From a virus: a DNA stretch of 36,132 bases. The translations under genes were made by a program, and so were the position numbers. The DNA lies in IMG/VR virus record IMGVR_UViG_3300046371_000076, positions 1-36,132 of that record; one strand, given 5' to 3'. Of this stretch, positions 1 through 8,600 are shown piece after piece. The notes under the pieces are model-generated. The model had not been told where the DNA came from, made no database searches, and was given only the letters and a program-made list of their open reading frames with translations. Every line of letters begins with the position of its first letter. Position 1 is the stretch's first letter.

Positions 1-1
1 C

Positions 2-952
2 GTAACAGGCACTGTAACTGCTGGTACTGCTACGTTTTCAAGTGGTGAATTAGCTAATAATTTAGTTGTTGCTACTACTACCTCAAGTATAAGCGCAGCT
101 CCTGATGTTGTGTTTGTAAAAGATAGATCGACAGCTCCCGCTGCTGGGGAGAAATTAGGTAACATAATTTTCCAAGCACCCGATGGTGACAACAATGCAA
201 CTAATGTAACTTACGGTAAAATCCAAGTATCAGCTACTGCTGTAGATGCTTCAGCCGACACATACTCTGGCCAGATAGACTTTTTTCCACAAAGCGAAGC
301 TACCTCCACAGCTAACAACGAAACAGTGTCTATGAAAGTAGGCTCTACTGATTTTGCTACAAATATAAATGTAACAGGCAAAATAACAGCGTCTGCATCT
401 GGAATAGCTGACAATGACGTAGCTGTATATGGATCAGGCGTAGCTGACGATGATTTCTTACGCATCAACGGCACTGACGTAGAGGGTCTTAGTGCAAGCG
501 AAGTTAAAACAGCTTTAAGCTTAGCTAAAGCAGATGTTGGTTTAGGCAATGTTGATAATGAAAGTAAAGCTACAATGTTTTCTTCTCCTACATTCACAGG
601 CACTGTAACTGCTTCTTCTTTAACATCTAGTTTAACTGTAGCGGTTGAAAGCGCAACTAAAGATGCTACAGCAATGACAGCTCTTATTGGCAAACGGATC
701 ATACACACAGGCGCAGCAGTAACTTATACAATGCCTGATGTTGGTGCTGGTGACGCAGGAAAAACATGGACTATTATGAATAACGGAACTGGTTCTTTGA
801 CTATTAATCGAACAACAAACTCTGAGTTTTTTGAATTAGTAGCAGGCCAAACAAGCTCAGCAACTACGTCTATAACTTTATTAAAAGGCGGTGTGGCTGA
901 GTTTATTGTTCAAGAAGCTAATAAAATTGTAGTTGTTGGTTCTGGAATCTAA
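2..952 (+). CDS. Tail fibre protein, C-terminal part (5' truncated by window edge)
   Basis: The reading frame is open from the first bases of the window, so the start lies outside; a GTG at 110 is not a convincing start because the frame upstream has the same Thr/Val/Ser/Gly-rich composition. The visible 316 residues carry beta-rich repeats of the type (V/F)TGTVTA seen near both ends, and a segment LGNVDNESKATMF that matches the widespread phage tail-fibre motif 'LGNVDNTSD'. The C-terminal ~100 residues (INRTTNSEFFELVAGQ) look like a compact head domain. Expected role: receptor-binding tail fibre or tail tip. The two small genes that follow could be fibre-associated or assembly proteins. Confidence 0.8.
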   Translation, partial: VTGTVTAGTATFSSGELANNLVVATTTSSISAAPDVVFVKDRSTAPAAGEKLGNIIFQAPDGDNNATNVTYGKIQVSATAVDASADTYSGQIDFFPQSEATSTANNETVSMKVGSTDFATNINVTGKITASASGIADNDVAVYGSGVADDDFLRINGTDVEGLSASEVKTALSLAKADVGLGNVDNESKATMFSSPTFTGTVTASSLTSSLTVAVESATKDATAMTALIGKRIIHTGAAVTYTMPDVGAGDAGKTWTIMNNGTGSLTINRTTNSEFFELVAGQTSSATTSITLLKGGVAEFIVQEANKIVVVGSGI

Positions 953-961
953 AGGTTAAAG

Positions 962-1399
962 ATGGTAGGAACTACAGGAGTTATTGCAGAAGCACAACCT
1001 AAGAGCGTAGTGACCGTAGGCGTATTTATTGATAAATTTGTAAGTGCTTATGGATTTATAAGATCTACAAGCATGGGTTCAATTAACGATAATTTTGTTT
1101 GTCTTAGCGGAGTGCCTTATCAGGTAGAAAGTTTAAATTCTACAAGTTTTTCAACAAGCTTGTTAGCATTAAAAAGACTAGACGGAACTAATCCAACCGC
1201 AGATGAGAAGCTTACAATTTTTGAAAAAATTGAAGTTCTTCCGCAGTTTGGGACTGTTGGAACTATATTAGATTCAGCAAACGCTACTACTTGTACTGTT
1301 TCTGGAGATACAATAACTTGGGGATGGAATTTTGGATATTCTGTTTCATTTGGCACAACAGCAGGAGCTATTAGCTCAATAACTTGGTACGAGGTTTAA
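962..1399 (+). CDS. Hypothetical protein next to tail fibre
   Basis: A 145-residue protein, not recognised. It starts 9 bases after the tail-fibre stop, with AAAGG six bases before the ATG. The sequence is rich in Ser, Thr, Val and Gly and alternates hydrophobic and polar residues, suggesting a beta-rich fold; two Cys (FVCLSG, TTCTVS) are widely spaced. No signal peptide or membrane segment is obvious. Its position between the fibre and the next small gene suggests a tail-tip or fibre accessory protein, which is inference from context only. Confidence 0.6.
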   Translation: MVGTTGVIAEAQPKSVVTVGVFIDKFVSAYGFIRSTSMGSINDNFVCLSGVPYQVESLNSTSFSTSLLALKRLDGTNPTADEKLTIFEKIEVLPQFGTVGTILDSANATTCTVSGDTITWGWNFGYSVSFGTTAGAISSITWYEV

Positions 1400-1400
1400 T

Positions 1401-1925
1401 ATGTATAATTGTACCTTAATAGACAAAGTTGACGATACTCTTTTTGAAAGTATCTATCAACAAAACAAAACAAAAATAGATCTTAATATGGGCTTTGCAG
1501 GAACAAGCTTTGACACAGACGAGAAAAAAATAGAATTAATGAAAATTAATTTTAATGAAAATATAGAAGGTTCTGTTCTTGTTCAAATTGCTAAGCAGTC
1601 AGACAACGAAGTTGTAGGCTATATTAAAGGCTTAGGAACTGGAACTACTTTAAAGTTTACAAATGCTGTGTTTAGAGATGATTTAATAGGAGATAGCTAC
1701 GGAAATGATTTGTTTATAGATACTCATTCTTTTTGGAAGTCTCTTGGTTTTAAAGAATTAAGAGCTTGTTTAGTTAAAACAGCTACAGAAGTTGTAGAGT
1801 TTACAAAGAATGAATGTCATCAGCCAGAGCTATTTCAGTTCAGAGCTGAAGACGAATATCCAAAAGGATATGAAGACGATGAGTTCCCCGACTTAACTCT
1901 TGTAACTTTAAAAATAATTAACTAA
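1401..1925 (+). CDS. Hypothetical protein, possibly GNAT-like
   Basis: A 174-residue acidic protein starting one base after the previous stop, with GAGG six bases upstream of ATG. A central stretch (VVGYIKGLG, then GNDLFIDTHSFWKSLGFKEL) recalls the beta4-alpha3 and 'lGFk' parts of GNAT acetyltransferases such as those encoded beside phage tail fibres, but the canonical acetyl-CoA pyrophosphate loop Q/RxxGxG/A is not clear. The C-terminus is acidic (DEYPKGYEDDEFPDL). The GNAT reading is a weak hypothesis; a fibre-associated protein is the alternative. Confidence 0.5.
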   Translation: MYNCTLIDKVDDTLFESIYQQNKTKIDLNMGFAGTSFDTDEKKIELMKINFNENIEGSVLVQIAKQSDNEVVGYIKGLGTGTTLKFTNAVFRDDLIGDSYGNDLFIDTHSFWKSLGFKELRACLVKTATEVVEFTKNECHQPELFQFRAEDEYPKGYEDDEFPDLTLVTLKIIN

Positions 1926-1941
1926 AGGTACATATAAAACT

Positions 1942-2127
1942 ATGACAATCAAAGACCTGTTAGCTCGAATAGAAAAACACGAAGCGGAGTGCGCTATACG
2001 TTGGAAGAATGTTGAAGAACAGCTTAAAAGCGGTGGAGCAAAGATGACACGCCTTGAGACTAGGATCTACGGTTTTAATGCAATACTGCTAACAGGCATC
2101 GTTGCAATCTTATTTAAAATAGTTTAA
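1942..2127 (+). CDS. Small XhlA-like coiled-coil membrane protein
   Basis: A 61-residue protein with an N-terminal charged amphipathic helix (residues ~3-38, ending MTRLETRIYG) and a C-terminal membrane segment of about 17 residues (ILLTGIVAILFKIV). This is the topology of the haemolysin XhlA family, often a holin accessory, and of other small phage membrane proteins. It sits between tail and internal-virion genes rather than in the lysis cluster at 16.3 kb, so it could equally be a membrane anchor used in ejection. AAAGG lies 13 bases before the ATG, a longer gap than in its neighbours. Confidence 0.6.
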   Translation: MTIKDLLARIEKHEAECAIRWKNVEEQLKSGGAKMTRLETRIYGFNAILLTGIVAILFKIV

Positions 2128-2148
2128 AAGAATAAAGGAACTAAACTA

Positions 2149-4428
2149 ATGAGTAAATATTTAAATGCTTTAAAAAATAAAAGGTCTAAGTTTCATGGAG
2201 GCGGCCATAATAAACTTGAGGATGGGACTTGGAGTCCTCATAATCCAAAGGAAAGAGCGCATGTAGACAAAGAACTTGAATATTTAGAAAGCGATGCAGA
2301 TTTTGACAATGATGGTGAGATTTCTGAAGCAGAAAAAAATAAAGCAAGGGCAGCTCTTGGAAGAACAAAAGATACAAAATACAACATGGACAGAACAAAT
2401 GCTGCTGGCGTTGATGTAAGGGAAGGAAAAGACGGCATTACTTCAAAAGAACATAGAAACTTAGAAGAAGGCGACATAGCTCTTCAAGGCACAGACAGTG
2501 CTTTAGCACGACAGAAAAAAGATAATGAGTGGTTAGTCAATAAGGGTTATGATCTTAATAATGATGGCGTAGTAAGTAATCAAGAGCATGTAGCAGGCAA
2601 AGAAGATAAAAATCTTTTAAAAACTGAAGAGGAAGTAAAAAAAGGACAAAAGGATCGTAAGCTAGGCTATGATACAAAGTATGCTCCAGTAGATATTCAT
2701 ACTGAAAAGCAAGCAGACAAAGCTACGGTAACTGATGCGAAGACAGGTCTTGCTGCGGATATTTCAAAAGATGATGAAGCGTCTGCTCCTTTTGTAACTG
2801 CTGAAGACGACATTCAACAAATAAGCGAGACTCCTAAAAGCACAGAGCTGTGGGCGCAAAATGTAACGGCTGAAAACTTATCGCCTGCGGCAGCACTTAA
2901 AGCAAGTCAAGCAGCAAGTATGGGCGATCCTTTAAAAGCAGGTCAATATCAAGCAGTAATGGCAGTAGACTTAGTGGGTCAAATGACTCCTGCTGAAAGA
3001 AACCAAGCGGCTGGCGAGTTTCAAAACAGTCCTGAAGTACAACGATTTAATAAGCTTGCCACTGAACTTCAAAACAGTCCCTCTTACAAAGATGCTGCAA
3101 AGAAACTTAATAATTTAGTTAGCACTGGTGTAGATCCTGAGTCTTCTGAATTTAAACAAGCTATAAAAGAAATGGAAGCCATTCAAGCCCCATTAGCAGA
3201 AGAGAGTAGAAAACTTGCAATAGCTCAAGACCAACACATAAGAGATTTTAAAAAGAATCTTTTAGGAGAAGTCCCGCAAGGTACTGCCGCTTCTGTTTTA
3301 GATGCAATAGATGTTACTAAAAAACAAACTACTGCTCAGGCAGGCTCTAAGTTAGCAAACGAAAATGGCGTAGACAGTGAATTAAGTGACGCTATTGCAA
3401 ACGATCCTGTAGGCGCTTTAGATAAAATGGAAGGCACAGACATTGAAAGTCGTGCAAATATAGCAGACCTTCCAGAAGAAGCTCTTATGTCTACGCAACT
3501 AGACGGCTTGCTTGCAGGCATGGAAGAAGGCAAGACTCCACTTTGGGCAAAGCCAGCAGTAGATAAAGTAAATGCTATGATGGCTGCAAGAGGCATGTCT
3601 GCTTCTACTGTAGGCCGAGACGCTTTGTTTAGTGCTATTATTCAAAGCGCAATGCCTATAGCACAAGACAATGCTAAAGCCTTGCAAGCACGAGCATCTC
3701 AGAAATTAGATGCTGCTGTTCAATTTAGAAAGCAAGAAAAAGACTTTGAACAACAAATGAAGATAACTAATCTTCAAAATCAACAACAAGCTTTTATTCA
3801 AGGTCGAGAGTTAAGGCAACAAACTATGCTTGCAAATCAATCGGCTCAAAATGCTGCCTTGCAATTTAATGCTTCAAGCCAACAGCAGACAGATCAGTTT
3901 ATGGCTTCAATGAAAAACAACATTAATCAGTTTAATGCTACTCAAGATAACGCAATGAAGCAGTTTAATACAGCCGAAATAAATAAAATGAATGCAATAG
4001 ATGCAGGCAATAAATTACAAGCAGATCAATTTAATGCAAATTTACAACAAGACGCTCAAAAGTTTTATGAGTCTAATATACTTCAACGTGAAACATTTAA
4101 TGCTACTAATGCTCAAGCAGTGCAGCAATCGGATATAGCTTGGCGTAGGAATACAAACACTGCCGCTACCGCAGCTTTTAATTCTGCAAATCAGCAAAAT
4201 GTTCAAAACGAATATAATTTAACAGCTCTTGATCAGGCTCAAGTATGGTTACAGATAAGAGACAACATGGCTTATATACGACAAAACTACGAGAATGAAC
4301 AACAACGCATAGCTCAACTGTACGCAACTGCAATAGGCAACGAAGCAGCTATGGGAGCTAAATCAAATGCTACAACAACAAAAAATCAAAAGGCATCTGC
4401 TGATTTTATTGATACCCTGTTTAGTTAA
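2149..4428 (+). CDS. Internal virion / ejection protein with EF-hand-like loops and 11-residue repeats
   Basis: A 759-residue, Gln/Asn/Ala-rich protein preceded by AAAGGA. The N-terminal region carries two complete 12-residue calcium-loop patterns (D51-x-D-x-D-G-x-I-x-x-x-E62 and D135-x-N-x-D-G-x-V-x-x-x-E146) with a degenerate third between them (KDGITSKE, ~94-101). Residues ~572-680 repeat an 11-residue unit beginning QFNA/QFNT/KFYE/TFNA, which predicts a long right-handed helical rod. No enzyme motif was found. It is followed by three further large structural-type genes; such Gln-rich helical proteins are common in podovirus ejection complexes. The assignment as an internal virion protein is by composition and context. 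Confidence 0.65.
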   Translation: MSKYLNALKNKRSKFHGGGHNKLEDGTWSPHNPKERAHVDKELEYLESDADFDNDGEISEAEKNKARAALGRTKDTKYNMDRTNAAGVDVREGKDGITSKEHRNLEEGDIALQGTDSALARQKKDNEWLVNKGYDLNNDGVVSNQEHVAGKEDKNLLKTEEEVKKGQKDRKLGYDTKYAPVDIHTEKQADKATVTDAKTGLAADISKDDEASAPFVTAEDDIQQISETPKSTELWAQNVTAENLSPAAALKASQAASMGDPLKAGQYQAVMAVDLVGQMTPAERNQAAGEFQNSPEVQRFNKLATELQNSPSYKDAAKKLNNLVSTGVDPESSEFKQAIKEMEAIQAPLAEESRKLAIAQDQHIRDFKKNLLGEVPQGTAASVLDAIDVTKKQTTAQAGSKLANENGVDSELSDAIANDPVGALDKMEGTDIESRANIADLPEEALMSTQLDGLLAGMEEGKTPLWAKPAVDKVNAMMAARGMSASTVGRDALFSAIIQSAMPIAQDNAKALQARASQKLDAAVQFRKQEKDFEQQMKITNLQNQQQAFIQGRELRQQTMLANQSAQNAALQFNASSQQQTDQFMASMKNNINQFNATQDNAMKQFNTAEINKMNAIDAGNKLQADQFNANLQQDAQKFYESNILQRETFNATNAQAVQQSDIAWRRNTNTAATAAFNSANQQNVQNEYNLTALDQAQVWLQIRDNMAYIRQNYENEQQRIAQLYATAIGNEAAMGAKSNATTTKNQKASADFIDTLFS

Positions 4429-4441
4429 TTAGGAGAAAGAA

Positions 4442-5896
4442 ATGGGATTAAAACTTAAAGTTAAATTTAAAAAATTTAAAAAGTCTGTAAAGAAACGTCT
4501 AAAAAGCGTTGGCAAAGTAATTAAAAAAGTAGCCAAAGCTACAGGCTTAGACAAAGCTGTGCGTTGGGTAGGCGGCAAGATTAAAAAAGCTTTTGTATCT
4601 TTTGGAAAGTTCATGGGCAAGATAGGTGTTGTAGGTCAAATAGCTATGATGTTTATACTTCCTGGAATTGGCGGAGCTTTAATGAAAGGTCTTTCAGCCT
4701 TTAGTCAAGCTGCAATAGGCGCAAGTAATTTTATTGTTCAAGGGGTTGGACATTTAGCTAAGTTTGCACATACAGCAATAAGTACGGTTGGTAATGTATT
4801 TAGCAATGTTACAAAAGGTGTAATGGACACGCTTGGAAACTTTGGTAAGACACTTGGAAAGAAAATGGGTTTTAATACTGGAGGCGCAGAAAACTTCTTT
4901 GGTTCAGGCGACAGTGCTTTTAGTCGAAGCTTTACTAATAAAGACGTTAGTCGATTTCAGAATTTAACTTTAGGTGAAGACGCTTATCAGAAAAAACTTC
5001 TTGGCGGGATGGAAAAAATAAATGCTGAAGCTGCTTTAAAGGCTTCTAATATTCAAGTAGTAGAAAGCAAAGCAGACTTTGTTAAAGGCGCAACAGCACC
5101 AGACGCTACTCAAGTTTATGGAGATACTATTCCTACAGTAGACTCTTCTATAGGAATGACAGACCAACAAATCATAGAATTTAATAAAACTGCTGTAGAT
5201 GGAGGATTAACAAATGTAATGCCTGACGGTACAGTAGAATTGTTAAATGAACAAGTTGTTAATCCTGATTCATTACTAGCTCAAGTGCCAACTGAAGGCA
5301 GCATGTCTGCGGCAGTAAATCAAAGCACAGTATATGATCCTTTTACAAAAGCACCTATAGATGGAGCTTTTTCTACTGAAATGAGCGTAGTAGATCCAAA
5401 CGCAATCTTTAATAAAGTTCCAGTAGAAACTCCGAGTTTATTAGACAAATTTAAAACAGGAGCTAGTAATCTATATAAAGACTCTAAAGCTGCTATAGGT
5501 GAAAAGATTAGTGAGGGCATTGACTTTATTACAGATCCTGAAGCTGTAATTGATAAAGGCGTTGAGTTAGGTGGAGATGCAATAGGTAAAGCGGTTCAAG
5601 TTTATGGAACAACACGAGCGCAAGAAATGGCTTTAGTTGCTGAACATGGAGAAGGCTTTAGGACTCCTGTTGATAACAGCGTAAGTAATGTTTATAGAAC
5701 TTACATACCTGAATTCACTACAGCAACTCTGGGGCAAACAGGTGCAGGCTATGCCGACACAACTAATCAATACGAGTCTCTTGCTTATAGTGGACAACAA
5801 TACGGAAACACAGCCTATCAATTAGACACTGGTTGGAGTTCTTATATAAACAGAGTAGGGCAAGGCTCTCAATTTAATGCAAGTAGTTGGGGTTAA
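4442..5896 (+). CDS. Putative membrane-active virion protein
   Basis: A 484-residue protein with GGAG six bases before ATG. Residues 1-60 are extremely Lys-rich and amphipathic (KLKVKFKKFKKSVKKRLKSV), followed by hydrophobic stretches (GQIAMMFILPGIGGALMKGL, ~residues 65-85) and Gly/Ala/Ser-rich helices to ~150. The middle is ordinary, and the last ~70 residues are rich in Tyr, Gln, Thr and Gly. A cationic amphipathic start joined to membrane-seeking helices fits an ejection protein that enters the host inner membrane, comparable in role to T7 gp14. Function is inferred; no family was recognised. Confidence 0.55.
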   Translation: MGLKLKVKFKKFKKSVKKRLKSVGKVIKKVAKATGLDKAVRWVGGKIKKAFVSFGKFMGKIGVVGQIAMMFILPGIGGALMKGLSAFSQAAIGASNFIVQGVGHLAKFAHTAISTVGNVFSNVTKGVMDTLGNFGKTLGKKMGFNTGGAENFFGSGDSAFSRSFTNKDVSRFQNLTLGEDAYQKKLLGGMEKINAEAALKASNIQVVESKADFVKGATAPDATQVYGDTIPTVDSSIGMTDQQIIEFNKTAVDGGLTNVMPDGTVELLNEQVVNPDSLLAQVPTEGSMSAAVNQSTVYDPFTKAPIDGAFSTEMSVVDPNAIFNKVPVETPSLLDKFKTGASNLYKDSKAAIGEKISEGIDFITDPEAVIDKGVELGGDAIGKAVQVYGTTRAQEMALVAEHGEGFRTPVDNSVSNVYRTYIPEFTTATLGQTGAGYADTTNQYESLAYSGQQYGNTAYQLDTGWSSYINRVGQGSQFNASSWG

Positions 5897-5901
5897 TAAT
5901 A

Positions 5902-6588
5902 ATGGTTGATGAAGAAGTTAAAAAAGAACAAGCACAAGAAGAATTAGATTACGAGACTTATTCAAAGCAAGCAATGATAGATGGGCCTATTGCTGGACAG
6001 TCTTTATTAACAGATCCAGCAAGTCCTCGGCCTGACGAAAAGCCTCCGTTTTTTACGGCTCTCAAACCTGCTTTAGAATATGTGTGGTCTACATTAATAC
6101 AACCTGAAAAATACACAAAAGCTATGCAGCTTTTAGGCTCTGAAGTTCCTGTGCTTAGTTTAGCTAAAGGCATGTTGTTTGTAGGCGTAAGAGACGGTAA
6201 ATGGAATCCTGACATGATGTTACTTTTGTTAGAGCCTGTTTCTTATATGCTTATTGCCCTTGCAGAACGTCAAGGAATACCTTTAGTTATCTATGAAGGC
6301 GAACAAGACGATGAAGAAGCTGAAGAAGAAATGATGGGAGTTGCTATTGAAGAGGAGCAACTTGCAGATCTTAGACGTAGCGCAGAGTCTAGTCGAGTAC
6401 CAGAAGGTATTTTGTCTGCAAAGATGCAAGCAGATTTAGAATCTATTCCAAAGCGTTCAGGTTTTGAAGTAGATGAAATGAACACAGGCGCTTCTGGAGA
6501 AGAACGCCCAAGCACATCTGATGAGCCTATGCCTGAAGCGGAACGGCCAGCAGAGCCTCAAGAAAGTTTAATGTCTAAACCAGAATAA
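5902..6588 (+). CDS. Hypothetical acidic protein of the virion module
   Basis: A 228-residue protein. I chose ATG at 5902, just after the previous stop, over a TTG at 5887 that would overlap the upstream gene. The central ~100 residues are moderately hydrophobic (LEPVSYMLIALAERQG); the C-terminal third is Glu/Asp/Pro/Ser-rich and looks disordered (EGEQDDEEAEEEMMG; EAERPAEPQE). No catalytic motif was seen. It is tightly packed between two large structural-type genes, so a minor virion or scaffold-like role is plausible but unproven. Confidence 0.55.
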   Translation: MVDEEVKKEQAQEELDYETYSKQAMIDGPIAGQSLLTDPASPRPDEKPPFFTALKPALEYVWSTLIQPEKYTKAMQLLGSEVPVLSLAKGMLFVGVRDGKWNPDMMLLLLEPVSYMLIALAERQGIPLVIYEGEQDDEEAEEEMMGVAIEEEQLADLRRSAESSRVPEGILSAKMQADLESIPKRSGFEVDEMNTGASGEERPSTSDEPMPEAERPAEPQESLMSKPE

Positions 6589-6602
6589 AGGAAATATATA
6601 AT

Positions 6603-8600
6603 ATGTCTATTCAAGATGTAGGTCAGTCGTTATTAGCTAATGTTCGTGAACGCAAAGATCAACAGTATGAGCAATATAAAAAAGATCAAAGAGATGCTGA
6701 AAGAACTGCGAAACGAAAAGAGCGTCAAGCTAAACTGCTTAATTATGGCGTTGGTTTTTTAGTTGATATAGGTAATAACATTGTAGCTAACAAAACAAAA
6801 GATTTCTTAACTACTGAAGATCAACTTGCAAAAACAGCAAGCATTAAAAATGCTAATGCTTTTGCTCAAGACTATGCAAATACAGAAGCGCAAATAAAAA
6901 CTTATGGTGGCACTTCTCAAGATTACTTTGCTGAGCAAGCTTTGCCTACAGTGCAGAAATTAATTAATACTGAGTATGGCGTAGGATATAATGAAGCTGA
7001 AAAGCAAGCCGCTACGGCAGCTTTAGCTATGAAGTATGGTACTTCGCTCTACGATGCTCATGAAAAACAAAGAGGTGTTTACGATAGGCTAGTTGCAGGA
7101 GACGTAAACTTTGCAGAATATAAAAAAGAAATAGCTGATCTTCAGCCTACAACTATGCTAGGCGCTTTGAAACAAAAAGCTGCTGGTTTGTTTAGTAAAG
7201 GCGAAGACATTGGTTATCAAACAGCAAGATCAATGGGCATGTTAGATATTGTAGATGACGAATTAGATTTTGATGGCGATGGCACAGTTACTGCGGCTGA
7301 AAGAAGTAGTAAAGAAGCTTTTTATAATGTTTATCGACAGTCAAAAAATAATATTCTTGCTACCCATGATCTTCTTCAAGACCTTAAAGACGCAGGAATT
7401 AACATATCTAAAGCTACTCCAACGCTAGGTAAGCCTACTAATATTTATACAATAAATGACTATGGAGAACAAAGACAAGTATCTATTCAAGAAAAAACAA
7501 TTAATGGCGTTTCTGTTGGTTGGGTTGAAGTAGGCACAGGCAAACCTTTTACAAGTCAGAATGGTGAAAGCGTTGACGTTTTAAAAGAAGCGGCAGTAGT
7601 AGAGTTAAATAAAGTTAGAGCTATACAGCCTCAAATTAATCAATTTATAAACCAAAACGATAGCGAAAGAGAAGCTTGGGGAAGAGCTATGAATGCTTTA
7701 ATAGGAGATGCTTCAGATCCAACAGTAAAAAAAGAACGTACAGAATTTGTTGAACGCAGAATGTTTTGGCCTATTACTAAGACAGCTAAGAAACTTCAAA
7801 ATACTTATAACGTAGGCAGCCTAGCAGCAATGCAAATAGCTGTTAAAATGCACACTTTAAACTATGAGTTTATTGGAGAGCAAGGTGGTTTTCTTGGTTC
7901 AAGAGATGAAATAGACATGAGCATGAGCTTGATGCCTGATTTAAAATGGAACAGTCAGCTTGCAGCCGCAGCAGTTTATGATATAGATCAAAGCGGAAAA
8001 TGGGCTGAGGGTGTTCGAGTAAATGACTCGTCAGAAGGAGCAAACGATGGCCTTATGACTTCGTTACTTAGTGAGTCACCAAAAAGAATGTCCCTAAAAC
8101 AAGTAGCTGCTTTTATTGGTGACGTAGAAGACGGAGGCAAAGGAGGTTTCTTAGGTCAGGCTAGATTTAGAGGTTTGCCTATGTATGCAGAAATAGTAGA
8201 ACAATTTAAAGGAGAGCGAGTTAATCAAATTAATCAAGCTGAAGAATCTGCAAGTACTTCAGAAAAAGGCTCGGTTGATGAAGTAGTTCAGTACTCTCAA
8301 GACGAAGCTAAACATTGGTTCCAGAAACATTTTGGAGCAAGTAGAGATTACCAAGCTGCTATTAAAGCAACTCCAGAACAGCAACAAACATTAATTAGAG
8401 CAACTGGTGGCGATGTTTATTTAAATAAACGTAGAAACAGAGAGCTTGTTCATCAAAAAGCTTATGATTGGATTGGTAATAAATTATTAAAAGCTAAAGC
8501 TATCAGAGAACTAAGTCCTACTGATCAGTTGCTTTATAGAAGAAGCGAAGACAAAGACGCTTTCTTATCTAATATTTATGGAGAAAAATTCAATGGTTGA
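6603..8600 (+). CDS. Internal virion / ejection protein with EF-hand-like loop
   Basis: A 665-residue protein with AAAGGA ten bases before the ATG. The N-terminal ~45 residues form a highly charged helix (RERKDQQYEQYKKDQRDAER) followed by a short hydrophobic stretch. At about residue 222 there is a complete 12-residue calcium-loop pattern D-F-D-G-D-G-T-V-T-A-A-E. The remainder is helical with no recognised enzyme motif. It overlaps the start of the giant downstream gene by 8 bases, suggesting translational coupling and a shared role in the ejection apparatus, as with T7 gp15 upstream of gp16. This analogy is positional; no detectable gp15 similarity is claimed. Confidence 0.6.
   Translation: MSIQDVGQSLLANVRERKDQQYEQYKKDQRDAERTAKRKERQAKLLNYGVGFLVDIGNNIVANKTKDFLTTEDQLAKTASIKNANAFAQDYANTEAQIKTYGGTSQDYFAEQALPTVQKLINTEYGVGYNEAEKQAATAALAMKYGTSLYDAHEKQRGVYDRLVAGDVNFAEYKKEIADLQPTTMLGALKQKAAGLFSKGEDIGYQTARSMGMLDIVDDELDFDGDGTVTAAERSSKEAFYNVYRQSKNNILATHDLLQDLKDAGINISKATPTLGKPTNIYTINDYGEQRQVSIQEKTINGVSVGWVEVGTGKPFTSQNGESVDVLKEAAVVELNKVRAIQPQINQFINQNDSEREAWGRAMNALIGDASDPTVKKERTEFVERRMFWPITKTAKKLQNTYNVGSLAAMQIAVKMHTLNYEFIGEQGGFLGSRDEIDMSMSLMPDLKWNSQLAAAAVYDIDQSGKWAEGVRVNDSSEGANDGLMTSLLSESPKRMSLKQVAAFIGDVEDGGKGGFLGQARFRGLPMYAEIVEQFKGERVNQINQAEESASTSEKGSVDEVVQYSQDEAKHWFQKHFGASRDYQAAIKATPEQQQTLIRATGGDVYLNKRRNRELVHQKAYDWIGNKLLKAKAIRELSPTDQLLYRRSEDKDAFLSNIYGEKFNG

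Noticed and set aside
5887-5901. TTG start extending the 5902 gene
   Set aside because: It would overlap the previous gene and has no better binding site; the ATG at 5902 directly follows the upstream stop.
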